Below, one piece after another: positions 12,058 to 19,267 of a stretch of DNA of 35,118 bases (position 1 is its first letter; each line of letters opens with the position of its first letter). Under the pieces are notes generated by a model. That model saw only the letters and a list, made by a program, of their open reading frames with translations, was not told where the DNA came from and made no database searches. Origin of the DNA: Terriglobia bacterium (GTDB lineage Bacteria; Acidobacteriota; Terriglobia; Bryobacterales; Bryobacteraceae); NCBI GenBank assembly GCA_020073365.1, contig JAIQFL010000090.1, forward strand, positions 1-35,118, in the 5' to 3' direction. The translations under genes were made by a program, and so were the position numbers.

Positions 12058-12954
12058 ATGTTTACTGGATGCGGCACCGCGCTGGTTACACCATTCCGGC
12101 GGGATCTCTCGCTGGATGAGGAGACGCTTCGGAGGCTGGTAAGGCGGCAGATCGAGGCGGGAATCAACTTTCTGGTTCCGTGCGGGACTACGGGCGAGAG
12201 TCCCACGCTGACGCGCGCGGAGCATCTGCGCGTGGTGGAGATCACGCTCGAAGAAGGCCACGGCCGGGTGCCAGTAGTGGGCGGCGCGGGCGGCTACAAC
12301 ACGGCGGAAGTGATCGAGCTGGCGCGCGAGCTGGAGCACATGGGCGTGAGCGGCATCCTCTCGGTGACGCCCTACTACAACAAGCCCACACAGGAGGGCT
12401 TGTACCAACATTACAAAGCGATCGCCTCCGCCATCCGGCTGCCGATCGTGGTGTACAGCGTGCAGGGACGCACCGGGGTCAACGTGGAGCCCGGCACCCT
12501 GGCGCGGTTGGCGCAGATCGAGAACATCGTTGCGGTAAAGGAGGCGTCGGGCAATATCGCGCAGATGGCCAATGTGCTGCACGAGGTTCCCGCCAGCTTC
12601 ACGGTTCTCTCGGGCGACGACGCGGTCACGATTCCGCTGATGGCGCTGGGCGGCCGCGGCATCATCTCGGTGGTCGCGAACCAGATTCCTGGTGAGATGA
12701 CGCAGCTCGCGCAGGCCTGCCTGCGGGGCGATTTCGAAACGGCGCGGAAGATCCAGGCGAGGTACCTGCCGCTGATGAACGTGAACTTCGTGGAGTCGAA
12801 CCCCATTCCGGTGAAGGCCGCCATGGCTCTGATGGGGCTGTTGGAGCCGGTCTACCGTCTGCCCATGGTGCCGCCAAGCGCGGCCAGCCTGGCGAAGATC
12901 GAAACGGTTCTGGAGGCGGCCGGCCTGCTGCGGAGGGTGCCCGTTGCAGGCTGA
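12058..12954 (+). CDS. dapA: 4-hydroxy-tetrahydrodipicolinate synthase
   Basis: A 298-residue class I aldolase (TIM barrel) condensing aspartate semialdehyde and pyruvate. Visible landmarks: the pyruvate-binding GTTGESPTL, the YYNKPTQEG segment with the catalytic Tyr, and AVKEASGN with the Schiff-base Lys near residue 161. One oddity: the usual YNVPGRTG block reads YSVQGRTG, with Asn to Ser and Pro to Gln changes; Tyr, Gly, Arg and Thr remain. The ATG is preceded by GGAGGTGG, the clearest ribosome site in the operon, fitting re-initiation after the 105-base gap. The 3' end overlaps dapD by 11 bases. Confidence 0.94.
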   Translation: MFTGCGTALVTPFRRDLSLDEETLRRLVRRQIEAGINFLVPCGTTGESPTLTRAEHLRVVEITLEEGHGRVPVVGGAGGYNTAEVIELARELEHMGVSGILSVTPYYNKPTQEGLYQHYKAIASAIRLPIVVYSVQGRTGVNVEPGTLARLAQIENIVAVKEASGNIAQMANVLHEVPASFTVLSGDDAVTIPLMALGGRGIISVVANQIPGEMTQLAQACLRGDFETARKIQARYLPLMNVNFVESNPIPVKAAMALMGLLEPVYRLPMVPPSAASLAKIETVLEAAGLLRRVPVAG

Positions 12955-13780
12955 AATCGAGCGCCTCTACGACGAGAAGCCGGCCGTCTACTCGGACGAT
13001 CACTTTCAACTTTTCGCGGAGTTCAAGGCCGCGCTCAACCAGGGCCACGTGCGCGCGGCCGAGCCCGACCCGTCCACTCCCACTGGCTGGCGCGTGAACG
13101 CATGGGTCAAAAAGGGCATCCTGCTCGGGTTCCGCATGGGTGGCGTCATCGACATGTCGGTGGATTCCGAACGCCAGCCGTTCTTCGATAAATCGACGTT
13201 CCCGGTGAAGCGGTTCACGGCCAATAGCGGAGTCCGCATCGTGCCGGGTGGCTCCAGTATCCGTGACGGTTGTTATATCGGGAAGGGCGTGACCTGCATG
13301 CCGCCGATGTACATCAACGCGGGCACCTATGTGGACGACGGCACCATGGTGGATTCACACGCGCTGGTGGGAAGCTGCGCGCAGGTTGGCAAGAACTGCC
13401 ACATCTCGGCGGCCAGCCAGATCGGCGGCGTGCTGGAGCCCGTGGGCGCCCTGCCGGTGATCGTGGAAGACGGTGTCCTGGTAGGCGGCAACTGCGGGAT
13501 CTATGAGGGCACCGTGGTGAAGCGGCGCGCGGTGTTGGGAACCGGAACCATTCTGAACCGGTCCACGCCGGTCTACGATTTGGTGCGCCACACGGTTCAC
13601 CGGGCGACGGACGACGAACCGCTGGTGATTCCCGAAGAGGCCGTGATCGTAGCGGGCTCGCGCGCGGTCACCAGCGGGCCGGGCAAGGACTGGGGGATTT
13701 CGGTCTACACGCCCGTGATCGTGAAGTACCGCGATGCCAAGACCGATACCAAAATCCAACTGGAGGATCTGCTCCGATAA
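12944..13780 (+). CDS. dapD: 2,3,4,5-tetrahydropyridine-2,6-dicarboxylate N-succinyltransferase
   Basis: A 278-residue left-handed beta-helix acyltransferase that moves a succinyl group from succinyl-CoA to tetrahydrodipicolinate. The N-terminal helical domain (about 1-95) leads into hexapeptide repeats ([44 protein letters not shown]) and a short C-terminal beta domain ending in KIQLEDLLR. The start is a TTG at 12944, with GGAGGG seven bases upstream, inside the end of dapA. No in-frame ATG gives a full N-terminus, so TTG is well supported and should lower initiation. Its presence fixes the pathway as the succinylase branch, pairing with dapE at the front of the operon. Confidence 0.94.
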   Translation: MQAEIERLYDEKPAVYSDDHFQLFAEFKAALNQGHVRAAEPDPSTPTGWRVNAWVKKGILLGFRMGGVIDMSVDSERQPFFDKSTFPVKRFTANSGVRIVPGGSSIRDGCYIGKGVTCMPPMYINAGTYVDDGTMVDSHALVGSCAQVGKNCHISAASQIGGVLEPVGALPVIVEDGVLVGGNCGIYEGTVVKRRAVLGTGTILNRSTPVYDLVRHTVHRATDDEPLVIPEEAVIVAGSRAVTSGPGKDWGISVYTPVIVKYRDAKTDTKIQLEDLLR

Positions 13781-14155
13781 ATGTCCCGCATTCTAGTGGC
13801 GGACGACGACGTGATGCAACTCGACCTGCGCAAGCAGGTGCTGGAGAGTGTGGGACATGAGGTCTCGGTGGCGCTCGAACCCTCAGGAACGTTGCGGCTA
13901 CTGGAGCGTGGATGGGACCTTTTGATCACGGATCTGCGGTTCTTGAACGGCGCCGGAGAGCCGGATCCGCGTGAGGGGCTGGCATTGATCCGCCGCATTC
14001 GCGAGCAGGGAAGCGGCGTGCCGGTGGTGGTGCTATCGGGGTGGCCCGAAGATCTGTATGGGCAACCGGAAGAGAAGATGGTGTCGCGGGTGCTGGTCAA
14101 GCCGGTGCCCACCAGGGAGTTGCTGGCGGCGATCGCGGAGCTGGTGATCGCGTGA
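13781..14155 (+). CDS. Single-domain response regulator receiver protein
   Basis: A 124-residue CheY-like receiver without an output domain. The acidic triad DDD is at residues 8-10, the phosphoacceptor Asp is in LLITDLRF (about 51), the switch Ser is in VVVLSGWP, and the conserved Lys is in RVLVKPVP near the C-terminus. The ATG begins at the base after the dapD stop, with GGAGGA 15 bases upstream inside dapD, so it is part of the same transcript. Its loop after the phospho-site (LNGAGEPDPREG) is longer than in CheY. No histidine kinase is nearby. Its partner, and any link to lysine metabolism, are unknown. Confidence 0.85.
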   Translation: MSRILVADDDVMQLDLRKQVLESVGHEVSVALEPSGTLRLLERGWDLLITDLRFLNGAGEPDPREGLALIRRIREQGSGVPVVVLSGWPEDLYGQPEEKMVSRVLVKPVPTRELLAAIAELVIA

Positions 14156-14252
14156 TCTCATTTGACCTCTTGACCATAGGGAGCCATGCCGGGTGTGAGA
14201 AACGTTTTTTGCTCGTCTGGGGAATTTGTGGGTGACTAGGCCCTTCGAAGGA

Positions 14253-14639
14253 TCAGAACATGGTGTTGTTGTTGGCTGCCGTCGACGGCACTATCTGCAA
14301 GACATCCCAATGTTCTACGATCTTGCCTTGATCGTCGAGCCGAAAAATATCGATCCCGGCCCAGTCATGGTCGCCAGGCCACTGCTGTAAACAGTGCAGA
14401 ACTACGTAATTCCCTTCGGCCAGGACGCGCTTGAAGTGCACGCACTTGCCGGGATACTCCTTCGCCATGCGATTGAAGTAATCGATAAATGCTTCTTTGC
14501 CGTCCGCCACGGCTGGGTTGTGTTGAATGTATGCGTCGCCCACATATTGTTTCACGGCTTCCGCGGGCTTGCACTGGTTGAACATCAAATCGTAGAACGC
14601 CATGACGCTCATCTTGTTTTGTTCAATCTGCTTATTCAT
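14253..14639 (-). CDS. NTF2-like / SnoaL-like protein
   Basis: A 128-residue protein with the cone-shaped alpha+beta pattern of the NTF2/SnoaL superfamily. The N-terminal helix [15 protein letters not shown] is followed by [19 protein letters not shown], then beta-strands ([37 protein letters not shown]). Members may be small isomerases, cyclases or binding proteins, and the substrate cannot be told from sequence. The ATG overlaps the last bases of the sirtuin remnant (ATGAATAA) with GGGAGCACGAG as ribosome site, so it was co-transcribed with it. The sequence looks intact. It is convergent with the response regulator across a 97-base gap. Confidence 0.8.
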   Translation of the reverse strand: MNKQIEQNKMSVMAFYDLMFNQCKPAEAVKQYVGDAYIQHNPAVADGKEAFIDYFNRMAKEYPGKCVHFKRVLAEGNYVVLHCLQQWPGDHDWAGIDIFRLDDQGKIVEHWDVLQIVPSTAANNNTMF

Positions 14640-15351
14640 CTCGTGCTCCCGTGTGAGAAGGACAACCGGCTGGCCTTCGCAGCGCCCTTACCCACTCGAT
14701 GGCTCTTCCTCGAATTGAAATGGCTCGGGTGGAAAGCGCGGCCGGTACTTCCGGATGATCGACGTTCACGCGGATCAGGCGGGCGCTCTGGTGCTGCCGC
14801 GTGATTGCTTCCATGGGCCATCGAATCACTCCAGGAGTATTGAATCCGGAGCCGATTTCCACGATGACCAAAGCCCCGGCTGTGGTCTTCTCCAGCCACG
14901 CATAGAACCGATCCTCCTGCTCCCGATAGGGAGCATCAATGAACCAGTTGCCGCCACGCACGTTCATAAAAACCGGTCCGCCGCCGTGGGGACACAACGG
15001 AACCAATTCCGGATCGGTGATCTCCTGCGTGCTTGCGTCAATGCTCGGTCGGATTCTGTCGACTACCGGCTTGAGTGGCCACGTGTCGGTGGTGCAAGGC
15101 TGCAAGCACTGATAGCGGGCGTAGCTACCCTGTGGCGTGTAGATGCGCTCCTCGGTAAAGCCCGACTTGGCGAACATTCCTTCCACGTTGGTGGTCAGGA
15201 CGAAGTGACCCTTTTCGCCAACCAACTTCAGCAGTTCCGTGTACGCCGGGTGCGGTGTCGCTTCCCATCGGACCGCAGTAACGTGCTCGGCAAGGAAGCC
15301 CCATTTCAGCGCCTCGGTCCAGTCCCGATATCCGATGAGTTCGTATTGCAT
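14632..15351 (-). pseudogene. Sirtuin (Sir2-family) protein lacking its N-terminus
   Basis: 239 residues remain of a Sir2-type NAD-dependent protein. Present: TTNVEGMFAKSGF (the family's NVD block), TPQGSYARYQC, CPHGGGPVFMNVR and VIVEIGSGFNTPG. Missing: the N-terminal NAD-binding GAGxS motif and the segment before LKWGF; an in-frame stop lies nine codons upstream of the ATG, where unrelated toxin sequence begins. Where most sirtuins have the catalytic His (HGS), this one has Gln (QGS), a feature described for the class M ADP-ribosylating sirtuins (SirTM). No macrodomain or lipoate-linked partner is visible. The zinc-site cysteines look incomplete (CLQPC is kept, the second pair is reduced). 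Without the NAD-binding loop it is unlikely to be active; an annotation pipeline would probably call it a normal CDS. Confidence 0.7.
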
Positions 15352-15363
15352 CCGAAACCCACG

Positions 15364-15531
15364 TCCGATCGAGTCTTACCAGAGAAGCACCGTGACCACT
15401 CTCTGAGCGGCGATTGGGTAGGCGACCGCGAGTGCCGCATCAAACCCGACCTGCTGCTCATTTACCGCAAGCCCACCGCCGACACCGTACGACTGGCGCG
15501 GCTCGGCTCACATAGCGAGCTATTCGAATGA
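15364..15531 (+). pseudogene. C-terminal remnant of a YafQ-type mRNA interferase toxin
   Basis: About 53 codons from 15373 to TGA 15529-15531 match the second half of YafQ/RelE-family toxins: LPEKHRDHSLSGDW, RECRIKPDLLLIY, then RLGSHSELFE at the C-terminus. A full toxin has about 90 residues with an N-terminal helical region, and no such sequence precedes it; upstream is the sirtuin remnant on the other strand. The usual His of the CHIxPD block is Arg here, while the Asp of PD, the late His (GSH) and the terminal Phe are kept. There is no antitoxin gene beside it. The longer open frame that runs through it is only a shadow of the sirtuin gene. Confidence 0.7.
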
Positions 15532-15639
15532 GCCGGAGCACCGCGCCCCCTTCGTATCCGCTGCGAGGATGGACGAGCCATAGCTCGCGCGTGCCGCGTG
15601 AAGGCGAGCTTGATCGCATGTTGAACTCCCATCGCGCAA

Positions 15640-16283
15640 ACTGCAGCCGGTAGGTGAGGCTGTCCTTGGCCGTGATCCGCATAACTGCCAGCCTGCGCAG
15701 GCCGATTTCGGTATTGGTCTCGACCCGGCCGGCAGTGGACGGCGGATCGACGCTCACCGTGAAGCCGCAGGCTGAACTGCCGGCACCGCGCGCCAGTAAG
15801 GGCACGATTTCCGTGAAGGCTCCGCTGTGCCGGACTCGCACCACGATGGTCTCCCCGGCGAACTCCAGCGACTTCTCGCCCTGGTCGCCAAGGTGGTAGG
15901 TGATGGTGAGATTTCCCTGGGGAAGATCCGCCGAGCCGGGCTTTGGGTTGGACCGGCTTGCCCGCGACGGCGAATTCCGCCTTCAAGTCGCCGGCCTCAT
16001 AGACTTGGGCGGCGCCCTCCGCGGCGGTGCCCCAGCCGGCGGTATCATTCTCCTGCGACTGCAGTACCGCGCCGGCTGCCTCGGACCACAACAGACCCAG
16101 GCCAAAGTGCCGTTGCTGCGCGCTCCGCATGCGCGCGCCGGAATTGAAGGCGGCGTAATATCCGGGCCGCCGGATGTAGGTGTACACCTCCGGGTGGCGG
16201 TCGTCTACCAACGTGGCGTTGGGAGCTTTGGGAAGAGATGGTCGCGAAATCGTTGAGCCGCCCGTAGGGACGGCTAAGTATAT
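15640..16283 (-). pseudogene. Frameshifted fragment of an unrecognised, probably secreted protein
   Basis: Two minus-strand segments with good coding character join across a frameshift at about 15941. The first (about 16283-15942) reads HPEVYTYIRRPGYYAAFNSG and RHFGLGLLWSEAAGAVLQSQ. The second (about 15940-15640) reads PGSADLPQGNLTITYHLGD and then a strand-rich stretch to LTYRLQF. Skipping one base in AAAGCCC restores a single frame. A further slip near 16235 may separate an upstream RPYGRLNDFATIS segment. The pattern suggests the C-terminal beta-rich part of a heparinase/lyase-like or other large polysaccharide-acting protein, but I am not sure of the family. Its N-terminal bulk is absent: the aminotransferase gene ends only about 30 bases beyond. 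Confidence 0.5.
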
Positions 16284-16315
16284 CGCTTCAGAAGCTCAGT
16301 CGCGTATCGAGCTGC

Positions 16316-17719
16316 TCATTGCCTGGCCGCCGAGCTTGGTCTGGCCGCCGAGCTTGCAACGGTAGCCTCCGCGAAGGCCTCTTCGAGCACCGCGACGCTT
16401 TCGACGAGGGCCGCTTCGGAAATCACCAGCGGCGGAGAGATCTTGACGGTGCCGCCGCCGAAGCCGACGGGGCAGAACATGAGCACGCCCTTCTCGACGC
16501 ACCGATCGACCACATCCGATGCCAGGCCCCCATCCGGCTCCTTGGTGCCGGGAACCACGCAGGCGACGCCCGCCACCAGACCTTTTCCATCCACCCTGCC
16601 GATCTGCGGGAAACGTGTGGAGGCCGATCGAAGCAAGTTGTGCAACACTCGGCCGGTTTGTCGCGCTTTTCCGGCAAGATTCTCCCCCACCACCAGGTCG
16701 ATCGACGCGAGCGCCGCCGCACAGCACACCGGATTGCCCGTGTGAGTCGACGTCATGCTCCCCGCCGGATGGAGGTCCATGACGTCCGGGCGTCCCACCA
16801 CCGCCGCGATCGGCAGCGAACTGGCCATGCCCTTTCCGAAGAGCGCCAGGTCGGGAACGATGCCGTAGTGCTCGAAACCCCAGAGCGTTCCCGTACGCCC
16901 GAACCCGGCCTGCACTTCATCGCAGACCAGCAGCGCCTGGTGGGCCGTCGACCACTGCCGCAAAGCTTGCATGTATTCCACCGGGGCAAAGGCGGCGCTG
17001 CCTCCCTGGTAGGTCTCGAGAATCACACCCGCCACGTTCCGCGGCTCCACATTGTGTTCGTGCAAGGCCCGGACGAACCCGTCAAATGAGTTGTCGGCGG
17101 TTCGATAACCGTCAGGGAAGGGAATCTGCACAAAGCCGGGATCCAGGTTGGCGATCCATTCCTTGAGCGATGGAATGCCGCCCGCCTGCTGCGATCCCAG
17201 CGTGCGCCCGTGAAAGCTCTTGTCGTAGGAGACGATCACATGTTTGCCGCGCCCGCCGGCCTTGGCGCCATAAGATCGGCAAAGCTTGATGGCGCACTCC
17301 ACCGTTTCCGAACCCGTCGTCAGCAAGAAGACTTTTTTCAGGGGCTCGGGCAGGAGCGTCGCCATCCTTTCTACCAGGCGCGAGCGGATCTCGCTCGGAA
17401 AGCAGTAGTTCGTGAGCAGGTGGGCCGCGGCCTGGCGCTGGATGGCCTCGGCGATCTCCGGGCGGCCATGCCCGGCATTGGCGATCAGCACGCCCGACGA
17501 CCAGTCGATCCATTGATTGCCCCAGGCATCATAAACCTGGAAACCCTCGGCGCGATGCCAAACCACCGGTGGCTGGCCGCGCATCGCCACGGGCTCATAA
17601 GCCTGCAGTCTTTGGAGAATCGGAATCGATTCAGGCACCGGAAAGTCCGTGACAATCCGGCGGAATAGCGTCTCCACCCGGGGGACGCGTTTGGGAGTCA
17701 GGTCGTAGTCTCTAGCCAT
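16316..17719 (-). CDS. Class III PLP-dependent aminotransferase
   Basis: A 467-residue fold-type I aminotransferase of the class III (ornithine/4-aminobutyrate/glutamate-1-semialdehyde) group. The N-terminal domain has the usual substrate block [36 protein letters not shown] binds the PLP phosphate; [13 protein letters not shown] contains the Asp that pairs with the pyridine nitrogen; [15 protein letters not shown] holds the Schiff-base Lys; and [15 protein letters not shown] is the partner-subunit loop. The amino donor and acceptor are unknown. The start at 17719 overlaps the end of the MFS gene by eight bases, so the pair forms an operon and the transporter may import a substrate. It is unlikely to be DapC or ArgD: it is longer, on the opposite strand and linked to a transporter. 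The last 12 residues come from a tandem duplication. Confidence 0.88.
   Translation of the reverse strand: MARDYDLTPKRVPRVETLFRRIVTDFPVPESIPILQRLQAYEPVAMRGQPPVVWHRAEGFQVYDAWGNQWIDWSSGVLIANAGHGRPEIAEAIQRQAAAHLLTNYCFPSEIRSRLVERMATLLPEPLKKVFLLTTGSETVECAIKLCRSYGAKAGGRGKHVIVSYDKSFHGRTLGSQQAGGIPSLKEWIANLDPGFVQIPFPDGYRTADNSFDGFVRALHEHNVEPRNVAGVILETYQGGSAAFAPVEYMQALRQWSTAHQALLVCDEVQAGFGRTGTLWGFEHYGIVPDLALFGKGMASSLPIAAVVGRPDVMDLHPAGSMTSTHTGNPVCCAAALASIDLVVGENLAGKARQTGRVLHNLLRSASTRFPQIGRVDGKGLVAGVACVVPGTKEPDGGLASDVVDRCVEKGVLMFCPVGFGGGTVKISPPLVISEAALVESVAVLEEAFAEATVASSAARPSSAARQ
16324..16356. repeat. 18-base tandem duplication at the 3' end of the aminotransferase gene
   Basis: TGGCCGCCGAGCTTG occurs at 16324-16338 and again at 16342-16356, with an 18-base period that keeps the frame and encodes SSAARP then SSAARQ just before the stop. 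It looks like a simple slippage duplication that extended the protein's tail. Confidence 0.8.
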
Positions 17720-19031
17720 ATTGGTTTGCGATTGCCTTCTTCTTACGGATTAGCAGGAAAACGAGTGCCGTTGCTACCAGGGGAACCAGGCTGGCCCCGA
17801 TCAGGATCGGCTCAAACGAGTACCGATCCGAGATGCGGCCGATCAGAAACGTGGAAATGATGGTTCCCACGCCCGCGCCGGTGCCGCTCATTCCGCTGAC
17901 AGTGGCCACCGATTGACTCGGATACAGATCGGCGGGCAACGCCAGTGCCATGGTGGACCACGCGGAGTAAGAAAACGTGGCGATGGCAAACAACGATACG
18001 ATCGCGAAGAACGAGGACACGCCGACTGCCGGAATGAGCAGGGTCATGCCCAGCCCACAAATCAGGATCACCAGTTTCCGCGCCTTCAGCACCGGCCATC
18101 CGCGCTGGATCAAGTAGCTCGAAAGCCCACCGCCGAAAAAGTTGCCCAGGTCGGCCGCCAGGAAGGGTACCAAGAAGCCGAGCACGGTGTTTTCCAGCGT
18201 GAATCCCTTGGAGATCAGGTAAATGGCGAACCAGTCGGCGATAAAGAACCAGACCGGATCGGTGAGCGCCTTGCCCAGCACGATCCCCCACGTCTCCCGC
18301 AAGCGCAGCAGTTGACGCCATGAGGCGGGCTGGGCCCCGAGGGCACCGTCGTCGAAACCGATAGCGTGAGATTCCCACTGCCGTTCTTCTTCGCGCGCCT
18401 CCAGGAGCATGGCGCGTTCTGCGGGTCCCAGGTTGGGATGCTTTTCCGGAGAGTGGTAGAACGCCTTCCAGGCCAGCACCCAGAGGAACCCCAGCAGAGA
18501 AGTCAAGACGAAGACCGGCCTCCAGTTTCCGAAGGCCCGGTAGATCCAATACACCAGGAACGGTGCGACCGCCCCGCCTACGGCCGATCCGCTATCGAAC
18601 AGTGCCACGGCCCACCCGCGTTCCGACTTGGGGAACCATTCGGAAACAGTCTTGGTGGCGCCGGGCCAATTGGCAGCTTCGCCGGTGCCCAGCAGGAACC
18701 GGAAACAGATAAAGCTCTTCAGACCCACCGCCATGGTCGTGATGGCGGCGGCAACCGAATACCAACTCACCGTCAGCAGCAGGCCGCGCCGCGTTCCGAA
18801 CGAATCGAGGAGCCGGCCCGCGACGGTCTGCATGAGCGCGTAAGCCACCCGGAATGAGATGACGATCATTGCCCAATCGGAGTTGTTCCACGAGAACTCC
18901 GTCTTCAGGTGCGGGGCCAGCACGCTCAGCGTCTGCCGGTCAATGTAGTTGATGACGGTGGACGCGAACAGCAGCCCGCCGATCCACCAGCGCAAATTGG
19001 GAATGGTGCGTCGGGCCGTTTCGTGAGTCAC
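17712..19031 (-). CDS. MFS transporter, anion:cation symporter (hexuronate-type) family
   Basis: A 439-residue major facilitator with about 12 membrane segments. The family signature region [19 protein letters not shown] follows the first segment; [15 protein letters not shown] is the loop 2-3 motif; [20 protein letters not shown] is the typical ExuT/ACS-family motif; and the C-terminus ends in a basic tail. Known relatives carry hexuronates, galactarate/glucarate or other organic anions with protons, so an organic-acid substrate is likely. The start is GTG at 19029-19031; no strong ribosome site precedes it, and a TATAAT box ends only 11 bases before it. The 3' end overlaps the aminotransferase gene, and the promoter region is shared with the divergent TonB receptor gene. 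Confidence 0.88.
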   Translation of the reverse strand: MTHETARRTIPNLRWWIGGLLFASTVINYIDRQTLSVLAPHLKTEFSWNNSDWAMIVISFRVAYALMQTVAGRLLDSFGTRRGLLLTVSWYSVAAAITTMAVGLKSFICFRFLLGTGEAANWPGATKTVSEWFPKSERGWAVALFDSGSAVGGAVAPFLVYWIYRAFGNWRPVFVLTSLLGFLWVLAWKAFYHSPEKHPNLGPAERAMLLEAREEERQWESHAIGFDDGALGAQPASWRQLLRLRETWGIVLGKALTDPVWFFIADWFAIYLISKGFTLENTVLGFLVPFLAADLGNFFGGGLSSYLIQRGWPVLKARKLVILICGLGMTLLIPAVGVSSFFAIVSLFAIATFSYSAWSTMALALPADLYPSQSVATVSGMSGTGAGVGTIISTFLIGRISDRYSFEPILIGASLVPLVATALVFLLIRKKKAIANQYG

Positions 19032-19042
19032 CTGAGTCCAGT

Positions 19043-19048
19043 ATTATA
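19043..19048 (-). promoter_or_regulatory. Candidate -10 box of the MFS-aminotransferase operon
   Basis: TATAAT on the minus strand ends 11 bases before the GTG start, in an AT-rich patch that stands out from its surroundings. If used, the RNA would begin about five bases before the start codon and be almost leaderless, which would match the missing ribosome site. No clear -35 element is seen. Confidence 0.4.
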
Positions 19049-19163
19049 TTTTTCAGTAGAAAGTTAATTATATGGGAAGAGTGCTTACCGTGGGTGTCCA
19101 GGCACGTCTTAGCCTGGTAGCTGCGTTTGCGTTCGGCTGGATACGCGGCCGGTAAGATTGGTC

Positions 19164-19193
19164 TTGCATCGGCGAGGCTTCCTGGAGCATAAT
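19164..19193 (+). promoter_or_regulatory. Candidate promoter of the TonB receptor operon
   Basis: TTGCAT (19164-19169) and CATAAT (19188-19193) are separated by 18 bases; the -10 is good and the -35 is weak. The predicted transcript would have a leader of about 70 bases before the ATG at 19268. Confidence 0.35.
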
Positions 19194-19267
19194 CGCGTCA
19201 TTGCGCAGAGCGCAAACTGAGAGTCGAACCTCCGTGTGCAAACTTGGAGGCAGAGGGGAGATGCGCC

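Noticed and set aside
14755-15531. Plus-strand open frame of 258 codons ending in the toxin-like segment as a single protein
   Set aside because: Only the last 53 or so codons resemble YafQ; the rest is the antisense shadow of the sirtuin remnant.
15462-16211. 249-codon minus-strand frame as one intact protein
   Set aside because: Its first third looks real but the rest becomes Arg/Ser/His-rich, while conserved-looking sequence continues in a neighbouring frame; a frameshift explains it better.
16316-17719. Class III aminotransferase as the missing DapC or ArgD
   Set aside because: Opposite strand, no riboswitch, longer than ArgD/DapC and overlapping an MFS transporter gene; no evidence for the diaminopimelate pathway.
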